Shown here piece by piece: positions 33,530 through 44,240 of a DNA stretch of 64,000 nucleotides. The notes beneath the pieces were generated by a model, which saw only the letters and a program-made list of their open reading frames with translations, was not told where the DNA came from and made no database searches. Both the position numbers and the translations under genes were made by a program. Position 1 is the first letter of the stretch. Every line of letters begins with the position of its first letter. Source of the DNA: Calonectria ilicicola (Eukaryota > Ascomycota > Sordariomycetes > Hypocreales > Nectriaceae); assembly GCA_020809705.1 (NCBI GenBank), contig CP085828.1:4774001-4838000 (forward strand), read 5' to 3'.

Positions 33530-36069
33530 ATGGATGGCGACGACGGGCCGGACTCGGCCGGGTTCCCCGATGACGGTCCCCGAGCCTCTGAGAGCCACTT
33601 GGCCTGCAATTCGTGTCGTAAACGCAAGCTGCGCTGTTCCAGGGAGGTGCCCAACTGCCAACACTGCCGCAAGACTGGCTCCGAGTGTGTATACCAGGCC
33701 AAGAGAGGCAAGCCGGGCATGAAAACGGGGGCGATAGAGAATCTGCACAGGAGATTGGGTCAGCCCACCAGTTTCACAAGTCTTGGCTTCATGCAGAGCA
33801 CCCACTAATGCCAATTGCCGTCTAGATGCATTAGAACGATCCGTTGCTAGACAGCAGACCTCTCTGGACCGATTGGCCGATCCCCCCCAAACCCAAGCTC
33901 CAGACCAGAGCGCCCAGGGGATTTTATCTCTTCTCGTACGAGAGCTCCAAAAAGTCACCGAAGGCTCGTCCAATCCGCACTCCGCCCCTCGGAGTCAGCA
34001 GAACGGCACATCTGCGAAAAGAAGACGGATTGAGCATCAAAACCAATTCGATCAGGAAAATCCTGGTAATTGCGTCACAAGTGTCCCTGATGATGATGAA
34101 GCGCTAGATGAAACAGTAAAGGTCTATTTCAGCCATGTGCATCCATGGATACCAATGATTCACGAAGGTCGCTTCCGCGGTAGGTTGCAGACCGAAGCCG
34201 GGCACGACAAGTTGCATGTTTTACTACAAGCCATCATACTTGTAACCTTGAGATACATCAGCGAAAATGACGAATCGGGTCCTAGTAGCAAAACTATGGA
34301 ACAGGCAGAGAGATTGAGGGATTGGATCGTCTCAAAGGCAATGAAGCATCTTTCAGTTGAAAATCTGCAGGCGCTCATTATTGTTGCCTTCAATGACGTA
34401 TGTCGCATCTAAATACGCGTATAAATTATGACAAGCATTCTAATCAATTATTCTACAGATTGGAACTGGACAAGCCTCTCAAGCATGGCCATTGGTTGGA
34501 TCTTTGACCCGCATGGTTGAGTACCTCCAGCTGACAGTTGAGCACGATGAACTCGAGCGACCTTGCTTTTCTCAACCATACAAGTCGCTGGATTCGCCTG
34601 AAAATTGGACAGAAGCAGAGGAACGACGTAGAGTCTTTTGGAATGTTTTTGCCCTGGATCGCTTTTGCTCAGTGACCATGGGCTGGAATACAAGTCTCAC
34701 CTCGGATGATGTCAATCGTCGATTGCCATGCGATGGAATCACTTGGCGCAAAGAAAACCCTGTAGCCACGCCGTACTTTGGCATCTGGGATAAATCCGCC
34801 GGACGCATTGGAAACCCAATTGCTTTTATCCCCGCCCACCCTGTCCCACCACAAGCAGTGGAAGAGGATGGGAGAACTCCATCTGAAGCTGGTACATCTC
34901 CAGGTGCTGCAGCTTCTGCAGTTGACATGTCCTCGGTCGGCGCATTCGCTTACTGTATCGAGGCCACCGAGTCACTGAGTAGGGTCACTAGCTACTTTCT
35001 TCAACAAAAGGTCAATATTAATAACCAACGGGAACTCAGTGATTGGTTGACTCGTTTTAAGGAGCTTGACCTGCGGTTGGTTCACTGGAAGATGCTTCTC
35101 CCACAGAAGTGGAAAGTCAACATTGTCCCGGATTCTCATTCAAGGATGGACCCCAATTTGACACTGGCTCATGTTACGCATAATGCATCCATGATTCTTC
35201 TTCACCAGCCCATTGCCTTTCCTCCGCAAGATTGGCCCTTTGGTGCCCGGCTTCCAAGTCTCTGCAGTATCGATACTTGTCAAGCAGCAGCCATAGAGAT
35301 TGCCACCATCACAGACCATTACCTCAACTCCACGCCAACCACATTTCCCCTGAGCAACCAATTTGCCTTCTGTGTTTACATTGCTGCTCGAGTGCTGCTT
35401 TTGCATTGGCGGCACAACACCTCCGAAGGTCTGACTTCCGAGTTTTGGCAATTGATCCAGCATCTTGATGCAATGTCGACACGCTGGATAGGGATGTCTG
35501 GGGGTCCATCTGCCAACACCGACCTGGCTGCGGGCTACTCCTCAGCACTTGTACAATTGCACACTCAGTGCGTCGAAAACGAGGCATTCCGCATCAATGT
35601 GCCCGGTTATACAACCGAGGTTAAGCAATTGAATCGCCACTCAGAGCCCATATCGTGCGCCTCGTTGCGCGTTCCCGGAAGAGACGGACCAAGTCAGGCT
35701 CCCAGAGACGTGCGATGCAATTTAGACAAGGGCTCCCAACTTGCTGGGAATGCCGCCCAAGCGAATGCCACACAAGCCCAAGGGCCAGCTAATGGCCTCT
35801 CTTCGTTGCCGCAAGCTTTGACTCCCCAGAGCATGGAAAAATTGGCAACGCGCACCAATTACTCACAGCAACCCGCGCCAGAGGCGAATAGTGGAGGCAG
35901 TATTATAGTCCACCCTGACTTGTACCATAGCGCCGGCGCCAGCGTCAGCAGTGGGGACTTGACGGCCTTGTCGCAAATGCTCCTGGATCAGCAATTTGCC
36001 GACATGGATCGTGTTATCAGTTATGACGATGGGATATTTGGATGCGATTACGAAGGAGGAGGGTGGTAA
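33530..36069 (+). CDS. Zn2Cys6 transcription factor with Fungal_trans domain
   Basis: Exons 33530-33758, 33826-34397 and 34459-36069, 803 residues in phase (introns 67 and 61 nt). The zinc cluster is Cys26, 29, 36, 43, 46 and 53 ([11 protein letters not shown]...[12 protein letters not shown]), followed by a coiled-coil linker [18 protein letters not shown] split by intron 1. The Fungal_trans domain (about 160-450) has [17 protein letters not shown], then [22 protein letters not shown] and the [25 protein letters not shown] signature. The acidic C-terminus ([20 protein letters not shown]) could be an activation region. It lies 328 bp before the transporter gene, same strand, with GH88 next on the opposite strand: the arrangement of a pathway-specific activator. 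That job is inferred from position. Confidence 0.88.
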
Positions 36070-36396
36070 TCGGGTTTATAGGCGTACTGGGGACTTGTGA
36101 GAGTCAGGTGGAAGAGATGCATATGCTGTAAAGGGCTGTAAATGGCTGTACAACAACACCACCCAAGCAATTAATATGAGAGACTTGTTAGCAAAATGTA
36201 ACGTAATTTGGTCCGATTTGTCCCACCATTCCCACTGTACTAACAGTTGCGCACTCTACAACGTCAATCACGCAATCGCCAGGTTCACATGAATTCATTA
36301 TATCAAGATGCGACTTGCCATGTATCCCAATTGAGAAGAATATTTTTGCTTTTTTGAATTCAACTCTGAGGTGCTCTTTTGCATCTTATCTTCGAG
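36070..36396. other. Short intergenic, no gene seen
   Basis: Separates the regulator stop from the transporter start; presumed terminator and promoter. Confidence 0.4.
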
Positions 36397-37931
36397 ATGG
36401 CATCCTCCAGTGCTAGCCCCGCGGCTCCTCGCGACGAGGCCCAGGTGGCCCCGCAGAGCCAAGGCCAGAATGCTCGGTCCTTCTTTCGGTCAATCCCATT
36501 TCAAATTGCAGTCGCTTGCTGTGTCTCTTTCACGGCTCCTGGTATGTGGGATGCACTCAATAACCTGGGTGCTGGTGGAGCCGCAGAGCCATACGCAGTA
36601 TCAGCCGCCAATGCTCTGGTCTATGGGCTGTTTGCGACAGTATGTGTGGCGGCGGGCGCTATCAACAACCGAATAGGCCTCCGATATGGTCTCATGCTCG
36701 GTGCAATTGGCTACCCCATTTACGGCGCTGGATTGTATACCAATAACAAGTCCCCGACGACATGGTTTTTGCTCTTTGGCAGCGCGCTCTGTGGTATTTC
36801 GGCTGGATTTTTTTGGGCGGCAGAAGCTGCTATCATTATCGGATATCCCAGCCCGCAAGATCGTGCCTTTTACCTCGGTAAGTTGTGTCAAAACTGAAAC
36901 CGCAATACTTTGCATTTCAATTCAATTCAACTCAACGGATTGCTGATGATCTTTTATAGCAATTTGGCAGACAGCCAAGGCCGCAGGCCCAATTGTGGGC
37001 GGTGCCATTAACTTGGGCCTGAACGCGCAAAACTCTTCACAGGGATCTGTCAGTTCCTCGACATATATCGTGTTTATCGCCATCATGTGTCTGGGATTCC
37101 CTATTTCGCTTTTCTTGAGCCCAGCAGAACGGGTGCAGCGCAAAGACAGATCTCTGGTCGTTGTGCACAAGAAAGAAAGCTGGGGCGCCGAGTTCAAGGC
37201 TGTGTTCGCTCTGCTCGCTACCCGTAGAGTCCTGCTCCTGTTGCCGGCATTTTTCATCAGCTATTTTTACAACGGGTTTTTGAGCACATGGCTCACTACA
37301 TACTTCACCGTCCGATCTCGAGCCTTTTCGTCATTTTTCACCAACTTTGCTGGAATCATTAGTTCATTCTTGGTTGCATCGCTTCTTGACCGACAGGCTA
37401 TCTACATTAAGAACCGAGCTCGGATCGCATTCTCCGCCATTATCTTTATTCTGATTGGAACTTGGATTTGGGCTACTATTCTGCAGAAGCAGTTTTATGA
37501 CGCCCCAGAGGCCCCCGTATTTGACTGGTTCAAGGGAGGATTTGGAAAAACCTACTCTTTGGTCTTTTTCTGGCAATTCGCGGGCCAGGCATTCCAACAA
37601 TTTCTTTACTGGCTCGTTGGACAATATAGCACGGATATTTCATCGCTGTCGTATCATTGCGGCATTCTCCGAGGATTTGAGGCTCTTGGCCAGACTGTTG
37701 CTTGGGCGTAAGTAGTACCCTGTACAGGCTCGCTTTTGATCAAAGTATGCTAACAAAACCAGGATGCAATCGGAGGGAAATGCCAATCATTTCGTCAGCA
37801 TCGGTCTGAACTTTGGAATCACTGTTCTCTGCATCTTTCCAACTTGGATTGTCTTGTCGGGGCTTGAACACAGCCATGAAGTGCAAGTGGTGGTGGAGGA
37901 AGACAGAACAAAAGTGGCTGATGAACCATAA
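36397..37931 (+). CDS. UNC-93-type major-facilitator membrane transporter
   Basis: Exons 36397-36877, 36960-37707 and 37763-37931 give 465 residues in phase (introns 82 and 55 nt). The chain shows about ten to twelve hydrophobic helices: IAVACCVSFTAPGMWDALNNLGAGG, YGLFATVCVAAGAINNRIGLRYGL, LLFGSALCGISAGFFWAAEAAIII and later segments to the C-terminal ITVLCIFPTWIVLSGL. The FTAPGMWDALNNLGAGG opening and the GISAGFFWAAEAA helix are the fungal UNC-93/DUF895 pattern. The C-terminus is a short charged tail. Fungal members sit in the plasma membrane and are assumed to move small solutes; some cluster with sugar-breakdown genes. Next to GH88 and a Zn2Cys6 regulator, import of an oligosaccharide or uronate is a reasonable guess. 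Confidence 0.82.
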
Positions 37932-38029
37932 CTGCGAGGCGAAGAGCAGGGCGTAGCATAAATTTAACCGTACAAATATTTATCATTTTTCAAAAGCGAA
38001 AACCCATATCTCATTGAAAGCATCTACTT

Positions 38030-39598
38030 CTATACCAGACCAAAAGATAGCAACCGATTCCCGAATTCCACCATGTAATAATCGCCATATACCAATCCAT
38101 GATCCGCGTAGCGTCTTCTCGCGTTCTCGTTGTTATTCGCAGTTCCATTTTTTAAAAGGCTGTCGAATCGTTTTGAAAAATTGACATCTTCCACTTTGAA
38201 GTCTACACATCCTTCTCTAGAAAACAGGGCTGTCTCCTGCGCGAGACTAACGTCGATGACATCGCCTGCAATTCGTATCGCTGCTTGCCGGAAGTGGCTG
38301 GCTAGCTTGCTTTCTGACTTTCCACTCAATGCCTGCGAGAGAACCAACATACCGTTTGCCGCAATCATACCAGCAGAGGAATCACGTAGAGGATTTGCTT
38401 CATTGATTGGTGCATCAAAATCCCAGAGTGGAGTAAATCTTCCAACGAACTCGCGTCCATCTTGATCAGCAATCTCAACTGCTTTTGGCGAGGTTTGTAG
38501 TCTCAAGAGGAAATATTCGGCTACTCCGCAGCAAGCTTCTAAAAAGGTTTCATCTTTGGTCCACATATAAGTTTGAGCATAACCAAGAATTGCCCAAGCT
38601 TGGCCCCGGGCCCAAGTCGACTTGGTCGAATATCCCTGGGCTGTATAGCGATGCTTTAAATGCCCAGTCGTTGGATCAACATTTGCCACATGACATGTCG
38701 AATACAGTTGCCCCTTGTAACCATTTTTGTTCAATGTGTTTGCGGCCTCTGGTCTCAGATGAGTGGTCAGCATAGTGCGGGCGTGGCTTGTTGCGATCTG
38801 GGCCAGGCTTTGGTCCCCACTGTGTGCTGCACTATAGAACAGGAGATCTAGATTGCAGAGGCTGTCGATGATGACCAAAATGTTGTCATCCATGCTTGTG
38901 ATTGTTATATCCTTTTTCAGGAGACAGTCCCAGCTGCGTATCACTTTCGCTGAAGGGATATATCGCGTGGCTAAGCTTCGCGCTGCTTGTATGATAGATT
39001 GTAAGGCATTCGGATCGCCCGTTAATTCCCATTCCCTCTGCAATGCTGGCATAACGATAAACCCGATGTCGTGTGTGTCAGTCCGATTTACCATTCCATG
39101 CAGTGGTAGAGACCAAGTTTTGCTGAGCGTGGCAAGTTGAGTGCGGAGTTGTTCACTACTGTAATTTGTTTCAGCCGAGTTTAATCCCATCATCTGTGGG
39201 TATTTGATACTCCTTTCAAACAGGGCGTACAGAGTTCCTGGGAAGAAGCCACAAGTCCAAAAGTCGGCATCTCTAAACTCCCACTTCCCAGAAAACATCC
39301 CTTGCTGAGGTACAATCTCTGGGAAAATTTGGGGAACCTGTCGCAGGTTGTCTGGTCCACATGCAATACCCAAGTACTCAACCGCAGTTCTATAAACTTT
39401 GGCTACCACATTCTCGTCGAACAAGCATAAGGGAATACCTTGGTGTGTGCTGATATTTTTGCTGGACTTTTTCTCCCCGACTTCTGACCAGGAAGTGTCA
39501 CTCCCTGTGCGGCTCCGACTTGGGGCTTGGTCTTGATCTCCAGCATCAGACGCCATGCTTGAGCCGGACCAATTCGGGGACATAATAGGCAGATCCAT
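38030..39598 (-). CDS. GH88 unsaturated glucuronyl hydrolase, intracellular
   Basis: Single exon, 522 residues, no signal peptide. Residues 1-50 are Ser-rich and disordered; the alpha/alpha-barrel fold follows. GH88 landmarks are present: FWTCGFFPGTLYALFE, THDIGF (Asp177, matching the first catalytic Asp of bacterial UGL), IIDSLCNLDLLFYSA (Asp245, the second), and YSTKSTWARGQAWAILGYAQTY plus FDAPIN...RDSSAGMIAANGMLVL later. GH88 removes the 4,5-unsaturated uronic acid left at the end of oligosaccharides after a polysaccharide lyase has cut. It acts in the cytosol here, so substrate must be imported, which fits the adjacent UNC-93-type transporter converging on it 98 bp away. No lyase is visible in the window. 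Intact. Confidence 0.88.
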   Translation of the reverse strand: MDLPIMSPNWSGSSMASDAGDQDQAPSRSRTGSDTSWSEVGEKKSSKNISTHQGIPLCLFDENVVAKVYRTAVEYLGIACGPDNLRQVPQIFPEIVPQQGMFSGKWEFRDADFWTCGFFPGTLYALFERSIKYPQMMGLNSAETNYSSEQLRTQLATLSKTWSLPLHGMVNRTDTHDIGFIVMPALQREWELTGDPNALQSIIQAARSLATRYIPSAKVIRSWDCLLKKDITITSMDDNILVIIDSLCNLDLLFYSAAHSGDQSLAQIATSHARTMLTTHLRPEAANTLNKNGYKGQLYSTCHVANVDPTTGHLKHRYTAQGYSTKSTWARGQAWAILGYAQTYMWTKDETFLEACCGVAEYFLLRLQTSPKAVEIADQDGREFVGRFTPLWDFDAPINEANPLRDSSAGMIAANGMLVLSQALSGKSESKLASHFRQAAIRIAGDVIDVSLAQETALFSREGCVDFKVEDVNFSKRFDSLLKNGTANNNENARRRYADHGLVYGDYYMVEFGNRLLSFGLV

Positions 39599-40659
39599 GA
39601 TTTAATTTTGTAAATAGAATATAACGAAAAGTGTGTAAATCTTTAATCGAGGGTCGGGACCATGTACGCTTGAATCTTATTGAGACCGAGCGTCTTGATC
39701 GTAGACCCTTTATTCATTATCGAGCCCCCACGCCCCTGATTACCAATTAGTTCATAGGTCTTTATCGGATAAAGTCTACGGAACCAGCCGAAGTGAATCT
39801 TCCGTCAAGGTTTGTGGATAATGATGTGCAGTGATGCTCATTCGGAGGCAAAAAGCTCCGAGGCCGCGGCCATTCAGCCGAGGGCCTCGAGCTCCAACCT
39901 GGATGGGCATGGTTCTACGCGGAGGCACATGATCACAAAATGAAAGCTGTCTTACTGAGCATTGAGTTGCTTGCAGAATACTGTATCATGAATAAAATGC
40001 TAGCATCTTATTTTTACAGAGCTTTGTGAAGATTACTGAATGAGAGGAATTGCTCATGGTCAGTCAGTTGGCCAGACAGGGGTCTGGATTTCTGAACTAA
40101 GCTAAGTGGGCCGACTACCTCGCTTCACTCGAGGGCTGTGGTTCTATGAAGAGATATTGGCCGCTTACCGTTTGTTTTTTGATGCTGGGAAGCATGCCTA
40201 AATATCGAATCCTTTATTTAGAAATGGTGAAGTCAGTAAATTAGCCTATATTTTGAGTTGATTTCAGAGTTATTTCAGGACGCCAAATGTCCACTCTAAT
40301 CGCCGCTGATCTCACATCAGCAGTTTCAGGGTTGTGCTGGCCAATAGATTCTTCGTTATGCTAGTGGGCCACTGGATTGGATTGGCCGCTGATGGAGCTG
40401 CAGAACGCCTCTCAGCAACACGAAGTAGTCTGCCAGCACAGGCCACAGCACAGCCCTTTTTATGCTTTTTCTTGACGATACTTGCATTAGAGGGCTAAAA
40501 ACAGTAGCATGAAGGCTGTTCGTAGCTTTGTCTATAAAAGTCCGATGATTCAACTGTCGACAAGAATCATTCATCAACTTCAACAAGATATCTTAACAAA
40601 TTACCCTCAGACTTTTAAATCATCACCACCCACCAAAAAATCCACACCAACCCGCCGAC
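39599..40659. other. Divergent promoter region
   Basis: Between GH88 (minus) and the small secreted protein (plus). No coding frame. Contains the TATA box listed next. Confidence 0.4.
40533..40540 (+). promoter_or_regulatory. TATA box of the small secreted protein gene
   Basis: TATAAAAG, 120 bp before the start codon and followed by a C/A-rich leader (TCATCACCACCCACC), a typical fungal promoter arrangement. Confidence 0.5.
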
Positions 40660-41097
40660 ATGCAACTTCCCACCCTTTCTGCACTTCTTGTTGCAAGTGC
40701 ATACCTGGGAACAGGTGTGCAGGCCACATTTGAGCAAGGCAAGGGCGCTCAAATCACCTTTTACAAGGACGACACCTGCGCCAACCACAATGGAGAGATG
40801 GCCTTTTGGTATTATCCAAAGAAGCCTTGGATGGGCTTCAGAACACGTTTCGATGGTAGTTTGGGCGGTGAATGCAGAGACTTCAGGCAGCCTCAAGGCT
40901 CCAAGAGCTTGAAAGTGGACGCATGCTGGAATACGAAGGGCGAAAATTGGTCAGGGTGGTGCGACTGCTACTTTTGGGATGATTGGGGATGCAAAGGCAA
41001 CGAGGGATCATCATTCGGGACTTGTTTGGCGAGCCGAAGTGTGGCTGGGTACCAGTGGAAAAGCGCGAGGTGCTACATGCTTGTAGACCCGAAATGA
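40660..41097 (+). CDS. Small cysteine-rich secreted protein
   Basis: Single exon, 145 residues. Residues 1-22 are a signal peptide (MQLPTLSALLVASAYLGTGVQA). The mature chain of about 123 residues has eight cysteines (CAN, CRD, CWN, CDC, CKG, CLA, CYM), enough for four disulfides, and many aromatic residues (WYYPKKPWMGF, CDCYFWDDWGCKG). Size, cysteine number and absence of a known domain fit a fungal effector candidate or an antimicrobial-type protein. Neighbours are the M4 protease and the LysM protein, so a role at the cell surface or towards another organism is plausible but not shown. I recognise no named family. Confidence 0.75.
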   Translation: MQLPTLSALLVASAYLGTGVQATFEQGKGAQITFYKDDTCANHNGEMAFWYYPKKPWMGFRTRFDGSLGGECRDFRQPQGSKSLKVDACWNTKGENWSGWCDCYFWDDWGCKGNEGSSFGTCLASRSVAGYQWKSARCYMLVDPK

Positions 41098-41482
41098 TGG
41101 AAACGACATTGGCAACATGGAGCAATAATTTGACAACAGTTCGACATCAAAAGATTGAAGAATCGGGAGCATTCACTACAAATCAGCAGTGTAGGAGAGC
41201 TATGAATGAGCCGTTACTCAACTACATTGGTAGATGGCCAAAGATGATGTCTGAGCCCCTCCAAAACAACCGGCATTGCGTTTTAGCTTTTATTTTGGAC
41301 ATTGCATTCATTAGACAGTACTTTGAGAGCGTTGTATTTTAACCATAAAATTGTAGCGGGAACCAGCCCTGATTTGCTTGACCTATTTGTGACAAGACCG
41401 ACATTGATTCGACTTGTACAACTTCTTGTGAAATGATTTGTGCAACATATCCTGTATTTGACGATAAACTGACAAGAAGGCA
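41098..41482. other. Short intergenic, no gene seen
   Basis: 3' flanks of two converging genes. A shadow frame at 40983-41342 has no content. Confidence 0.4.
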
Positions 41483-42655
41483 CTACTGTTCATCATACAA
41501 TACTCCAACATCCTTCCAAGCTTTGGTGACTGCCTCAGCCACGGATGGATCCTTCGGGTAAAGCTTCTTTGCTTGATCGACGGTCACATTCGCGAATTCA
41601 ACAAAGGTAGTCTTTGGGTGCATTCGTGAGTCTGTGAGCGTCGCGTACCAAATCTGTCCTGCACGATCCCATGAGTATCCTCCAAGCCCCATAGCGACTT
41701 TGTAAAAGGCGAAATTTGGCACGCCGGAGTTTTTATGGACGCCACCGTGATCCTTTTCTCCATCATAATAAAGCTTGTGTGATATTTTGTCAGGCTGCTG
41801 AGTCAAATTTGTTACTGCAGATGGGTCTTTCAACGATCGTAGGCTTGTTGCCTTTGACCTCTCGCCTTCAAGTGATTCCGAATTTTCATAAATGATATTG
41901 GCACCAATAAGCCAATTTGCTTCTTCAACAGTTTGTTTAGGATTGTGGCTCCATTGAATCAACATTGATGCGAAAACATCCGACATAGATTCATTCAGAG
42001 CTCCAGATTGGTTTTTGTATTCGAAATTGGCGGTATGCTGAGTCACTCCATGGGTGACTTCGTGCGCAATGACGTCGAGGCTATTGACCATTGATCCGGG
42101 TTTAAAGAAACCTGCAAAACGGCCGAAGCGGGAATTGCCATCTCCATCGCCAATCACCATTTGCCGCGATCGTGGCTCCCACATAGCATTGCCATAGCGG
42201 ATAGAGTAGTGAATTCTGGCTTCGAGTTGGAGGCCTTTGCCGTCAATGGAATTTCTTTTAAAAACCTCCTTGTAGAAGTTATATGTAGTTCTCAATGCCT
42301 CTATGCAAGTATTGACATCTTGGTCGCTTTCGAAAGTTGGGTCTTTTGAACTTGCGTAAAAGATTCCTGGCAGAGGTTTGTATGACGATCCCCGCACTTC
42401 TCCAGTCTTGTAATTGATTTCCTCGTAGTTGCAAGCGGACATCCCCCAAATTTTACAACTGAAATCTTCAAATCCGGAAGGAATAATATCGTAGCGTGTT
42501 TTGACTTTTGCATCCGCATGGGCTGCATCAGTGGTGGCCGTCAAAGTCTTGTTGATGGCATCAAGTTGCAATTGAGCCGCTTGTCGCGTTTGCTCACTCG
42601 TCGATTCATCATCGAGAATGCTCTGGAATAGTGAGCGAGGTATAAATGAGCACAT
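41483..42655 (-). CDS. Protealysin-like M4 zinc metalloprotease
   Basis: Single exon, 390 residues, no signal peptide. The zinc motif is HEVTH (198-202) with the third ligand Glu222 in GALNESMSD, and DHGGVHKNSGVPNFAFY carries the later active-site His: the full M4 (thermolysin) set. The N-terminus MCSFIPRSLFQSILDDE matches the short proregion of protealysin-like M4 enzymes, not the long FTP/PepSY propeptide of secreted thermolysins. Protealysins are mostly bacterial and are found inside the cell or exported by unusual routes. The gene has no intron while most neighbours do. Family M4 is uncommon in fungi; acquisition from bacteria is the likely source (inference). Codon use looks like its neighbours, so transfer would be old. 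Confidence 0.85.
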   Translation of the reverse strand: MCSFIPRSLFQSILDDESTSEQTRQAAQLQLDAINKTLTATTDAAHADAKVKTRYDIIPSGFEDFSCKIWGMSACNYEEINYKTGEVRGSSYKPLPGIFYASSKDPTFESDQDVNTCIEALRTTYNFYKEVFKRNSIDGKGLQLEARIHYSIRYGNAMWEPRSRQMVIGDGDGNSRFGRFAGFFKPGSMVNSLDVIAHEVTHGVTQHTANFEYKNQSGALNESMSDVFASMLIQWSHNPKQTVEEANWLIGANIIYENSESLEGERSKATSLRSLKDPSAVTNLTQQPDKISHKLYYDGEKDHGGVHKNSGVPNFAFYKVAMGLGGYSWDRAGQIWYATLTDSRMHPKTTFVEFANVTVDQAKKLYPKDPSVAEAVTKAWKDVGVLYDEQ

Positions 42656-43294
42656 GTTGACGATTAAAATTGAAACGGCGCTCAGATGAAGAGTTTGGTA
42701 GTTGCGTGAGAAAACAGAATGTGTCGAGATCGGCCAGCTTGTATATCAACTCTTTTGGTGGTCAGTGGGCATTCGGTTTCGACAAAGATAGTGCATTTAT
42801 CACTTTCCGGATTTCCCATAACTCCGAAGCCATAAAGTGAGTGGTTTTTGCAATTCAGCACGCCACAATTCTCCCTGTCTCACATTTCAGCTGATAAATT
42901 ACAGCCGCTAGAGAATCTAGACTTGAATCTCTAAACTGCGGTGCTCAAAGTAGTCTAGACCGTGCAGTTAAGACCCACTATTGCAGCTGAGGGTTACGTA
43001 TACGCCGCGAAGCGGATCAATAGTTTCTGTTTAGTTAACATCAGGTAGGAGACTAGACCAGGATTTCTTCAAGGCTAGAACCACAAACGTGGCAGACAAT
43101 CAGCTCAATGTTATCTGGTCGTCAGTATCTGACCAGATAAAAATCAATTCGATACCATTTTTCATATTGCTCAAATGCGTCTGGGATTAGTAAAAAACCC
43201 CAACTTTTTTTCGGATGATATTTCTTATTTTGGAACTAAAGTTGTCTTCTAGCCCGCACTGAACTCACTCACGAAAGTCTTCAGCGGTTACACA
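42656..43294. other. Promoter region of the M4 gene
   Basis: Between the M4 start and the LysM gene 3' end. No coding frame. Carries the paired GATA motif listed next. Confidence 0.4.
43111..43140. promoter_or_regulatory. Inverted GATA pair (TTATCTGGTC / GACCAGATAA)
   Basis: A perfect 10-bp inverted repeat with a 10-bp spacer; each arm contains AGATAA, the GATA-factor core. It is about 455 bp upstream of the M4 protease start. GATA factors such as AreA/Nit2 control protease genes in fungi; the link is inferred. Confidence 0.4.
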
Positions 43295-44240
43295 TTAAAC
43301 ACCCACGCAGCAATAGGTTTTGGCCCAGAGACCCGTGCAGTCGTCACCTGCTGCCGTGTTCCACTTCTTAAAACTATCTAAAGGGATCCCGTATTTTCTC
43401 GCGACTACATCGCAAGTCTCACCTGACTCGACGTAGTGGAAAATTTTGCAGTTCTTGACCATACCACCTTGAATGGGGGATGGAGTAGCAACACTATTGC
43501 TCGAAGGCGTCGGTGGTTCTTTATAACCAGCAACAGAAACACAGACGTACGCATTGACCCACAGCCCGTCGCAGCTTTGCCCGCCGACATTGGTGTTCCA
43601 TTTGAGAAATTTAATCGTAGAGATGCCATTTTGCTTGGATATATTGTCGCAAGTGTCGCCTTGTTTGATTTTGTAGAACTTGTTACAATTACCGACCATA
43701 CCTGGTTGTACAGGAGTCGGTGTTTTAATGCTGCTCCAAGAATAAATTAGCTTTCAGATATTTCCACTTCAAACCTATCGTATACTCACTTGGTGTTGGT
43801 TTTGCTTGTTGTGGCGGTTGGAGGATTGGATGTCGTTGAAATGGTTGTGGTAGAGGGGAGTGTTGCTAGCTTGCCTGGTTCATGGGCGGCTTCGACACAG
43901 TATGACTTTCCCCTCGAGAAGGCATTGCAGGATTTGGAGATAGAAGGATTCTGTATGATAGTAAGGTCCCATGTGACGAATGGCGTTGTGCTGGCAAACA
44001 TACCCATCGCTTCCACTCTGCTTCAGTGATCCCCCAAGTGATCGGCATATCCTCGCAACTAGTGCCTCCATCTTCATTATCATACCACCAGGTACAGTAT
44101 TTTGTGGTGCCTGGATCGGTCGAAAATTTGGGCTTCAGATCACGAACTTTCGACCGTTCGATGGCGACCGCATTTTGACCTAAAGCGGCTGATACCTGAG
44201 AAAGAGATGTCAGGAAGCAAAGAAATGTACTAGCATGCAT
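43295..44240 (-). CDS. Secreted LysM protein with two good and one degenerate LysM domain
   Basis: Exons 44240-44004, 43950-43790 and 43730-43295 give 277 residues in phase (introns 53 and 59 nt). The start at MHASTFLCFL is chosen for its signal peptide (to about residue 19); an in-frame ATG ten codons upstream is possible. A first module (YCTWWYDNEDGGTSCEDM...WKRWNPSISKSCNAFSRGKSYC) is LysM-like but diverged. A Thr/Ser-rich linker (STTTISTTSNPPTATT) follows. LysM 2 has CNKFYKIKQGDTCDNIS...LKWNTNVGGQSCDGLWVNAYVC and LysM 3 has CKIFHYVESGETCDVVARKYGI...KKWNTAAGDDCTGLWAKTYC. LysM proteins bind chitin oligomers in the wall space and in some fungi block host chitin sensing. Unlike the 3.6-kb copy, this gene is intact. 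Confidence 0.85.
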
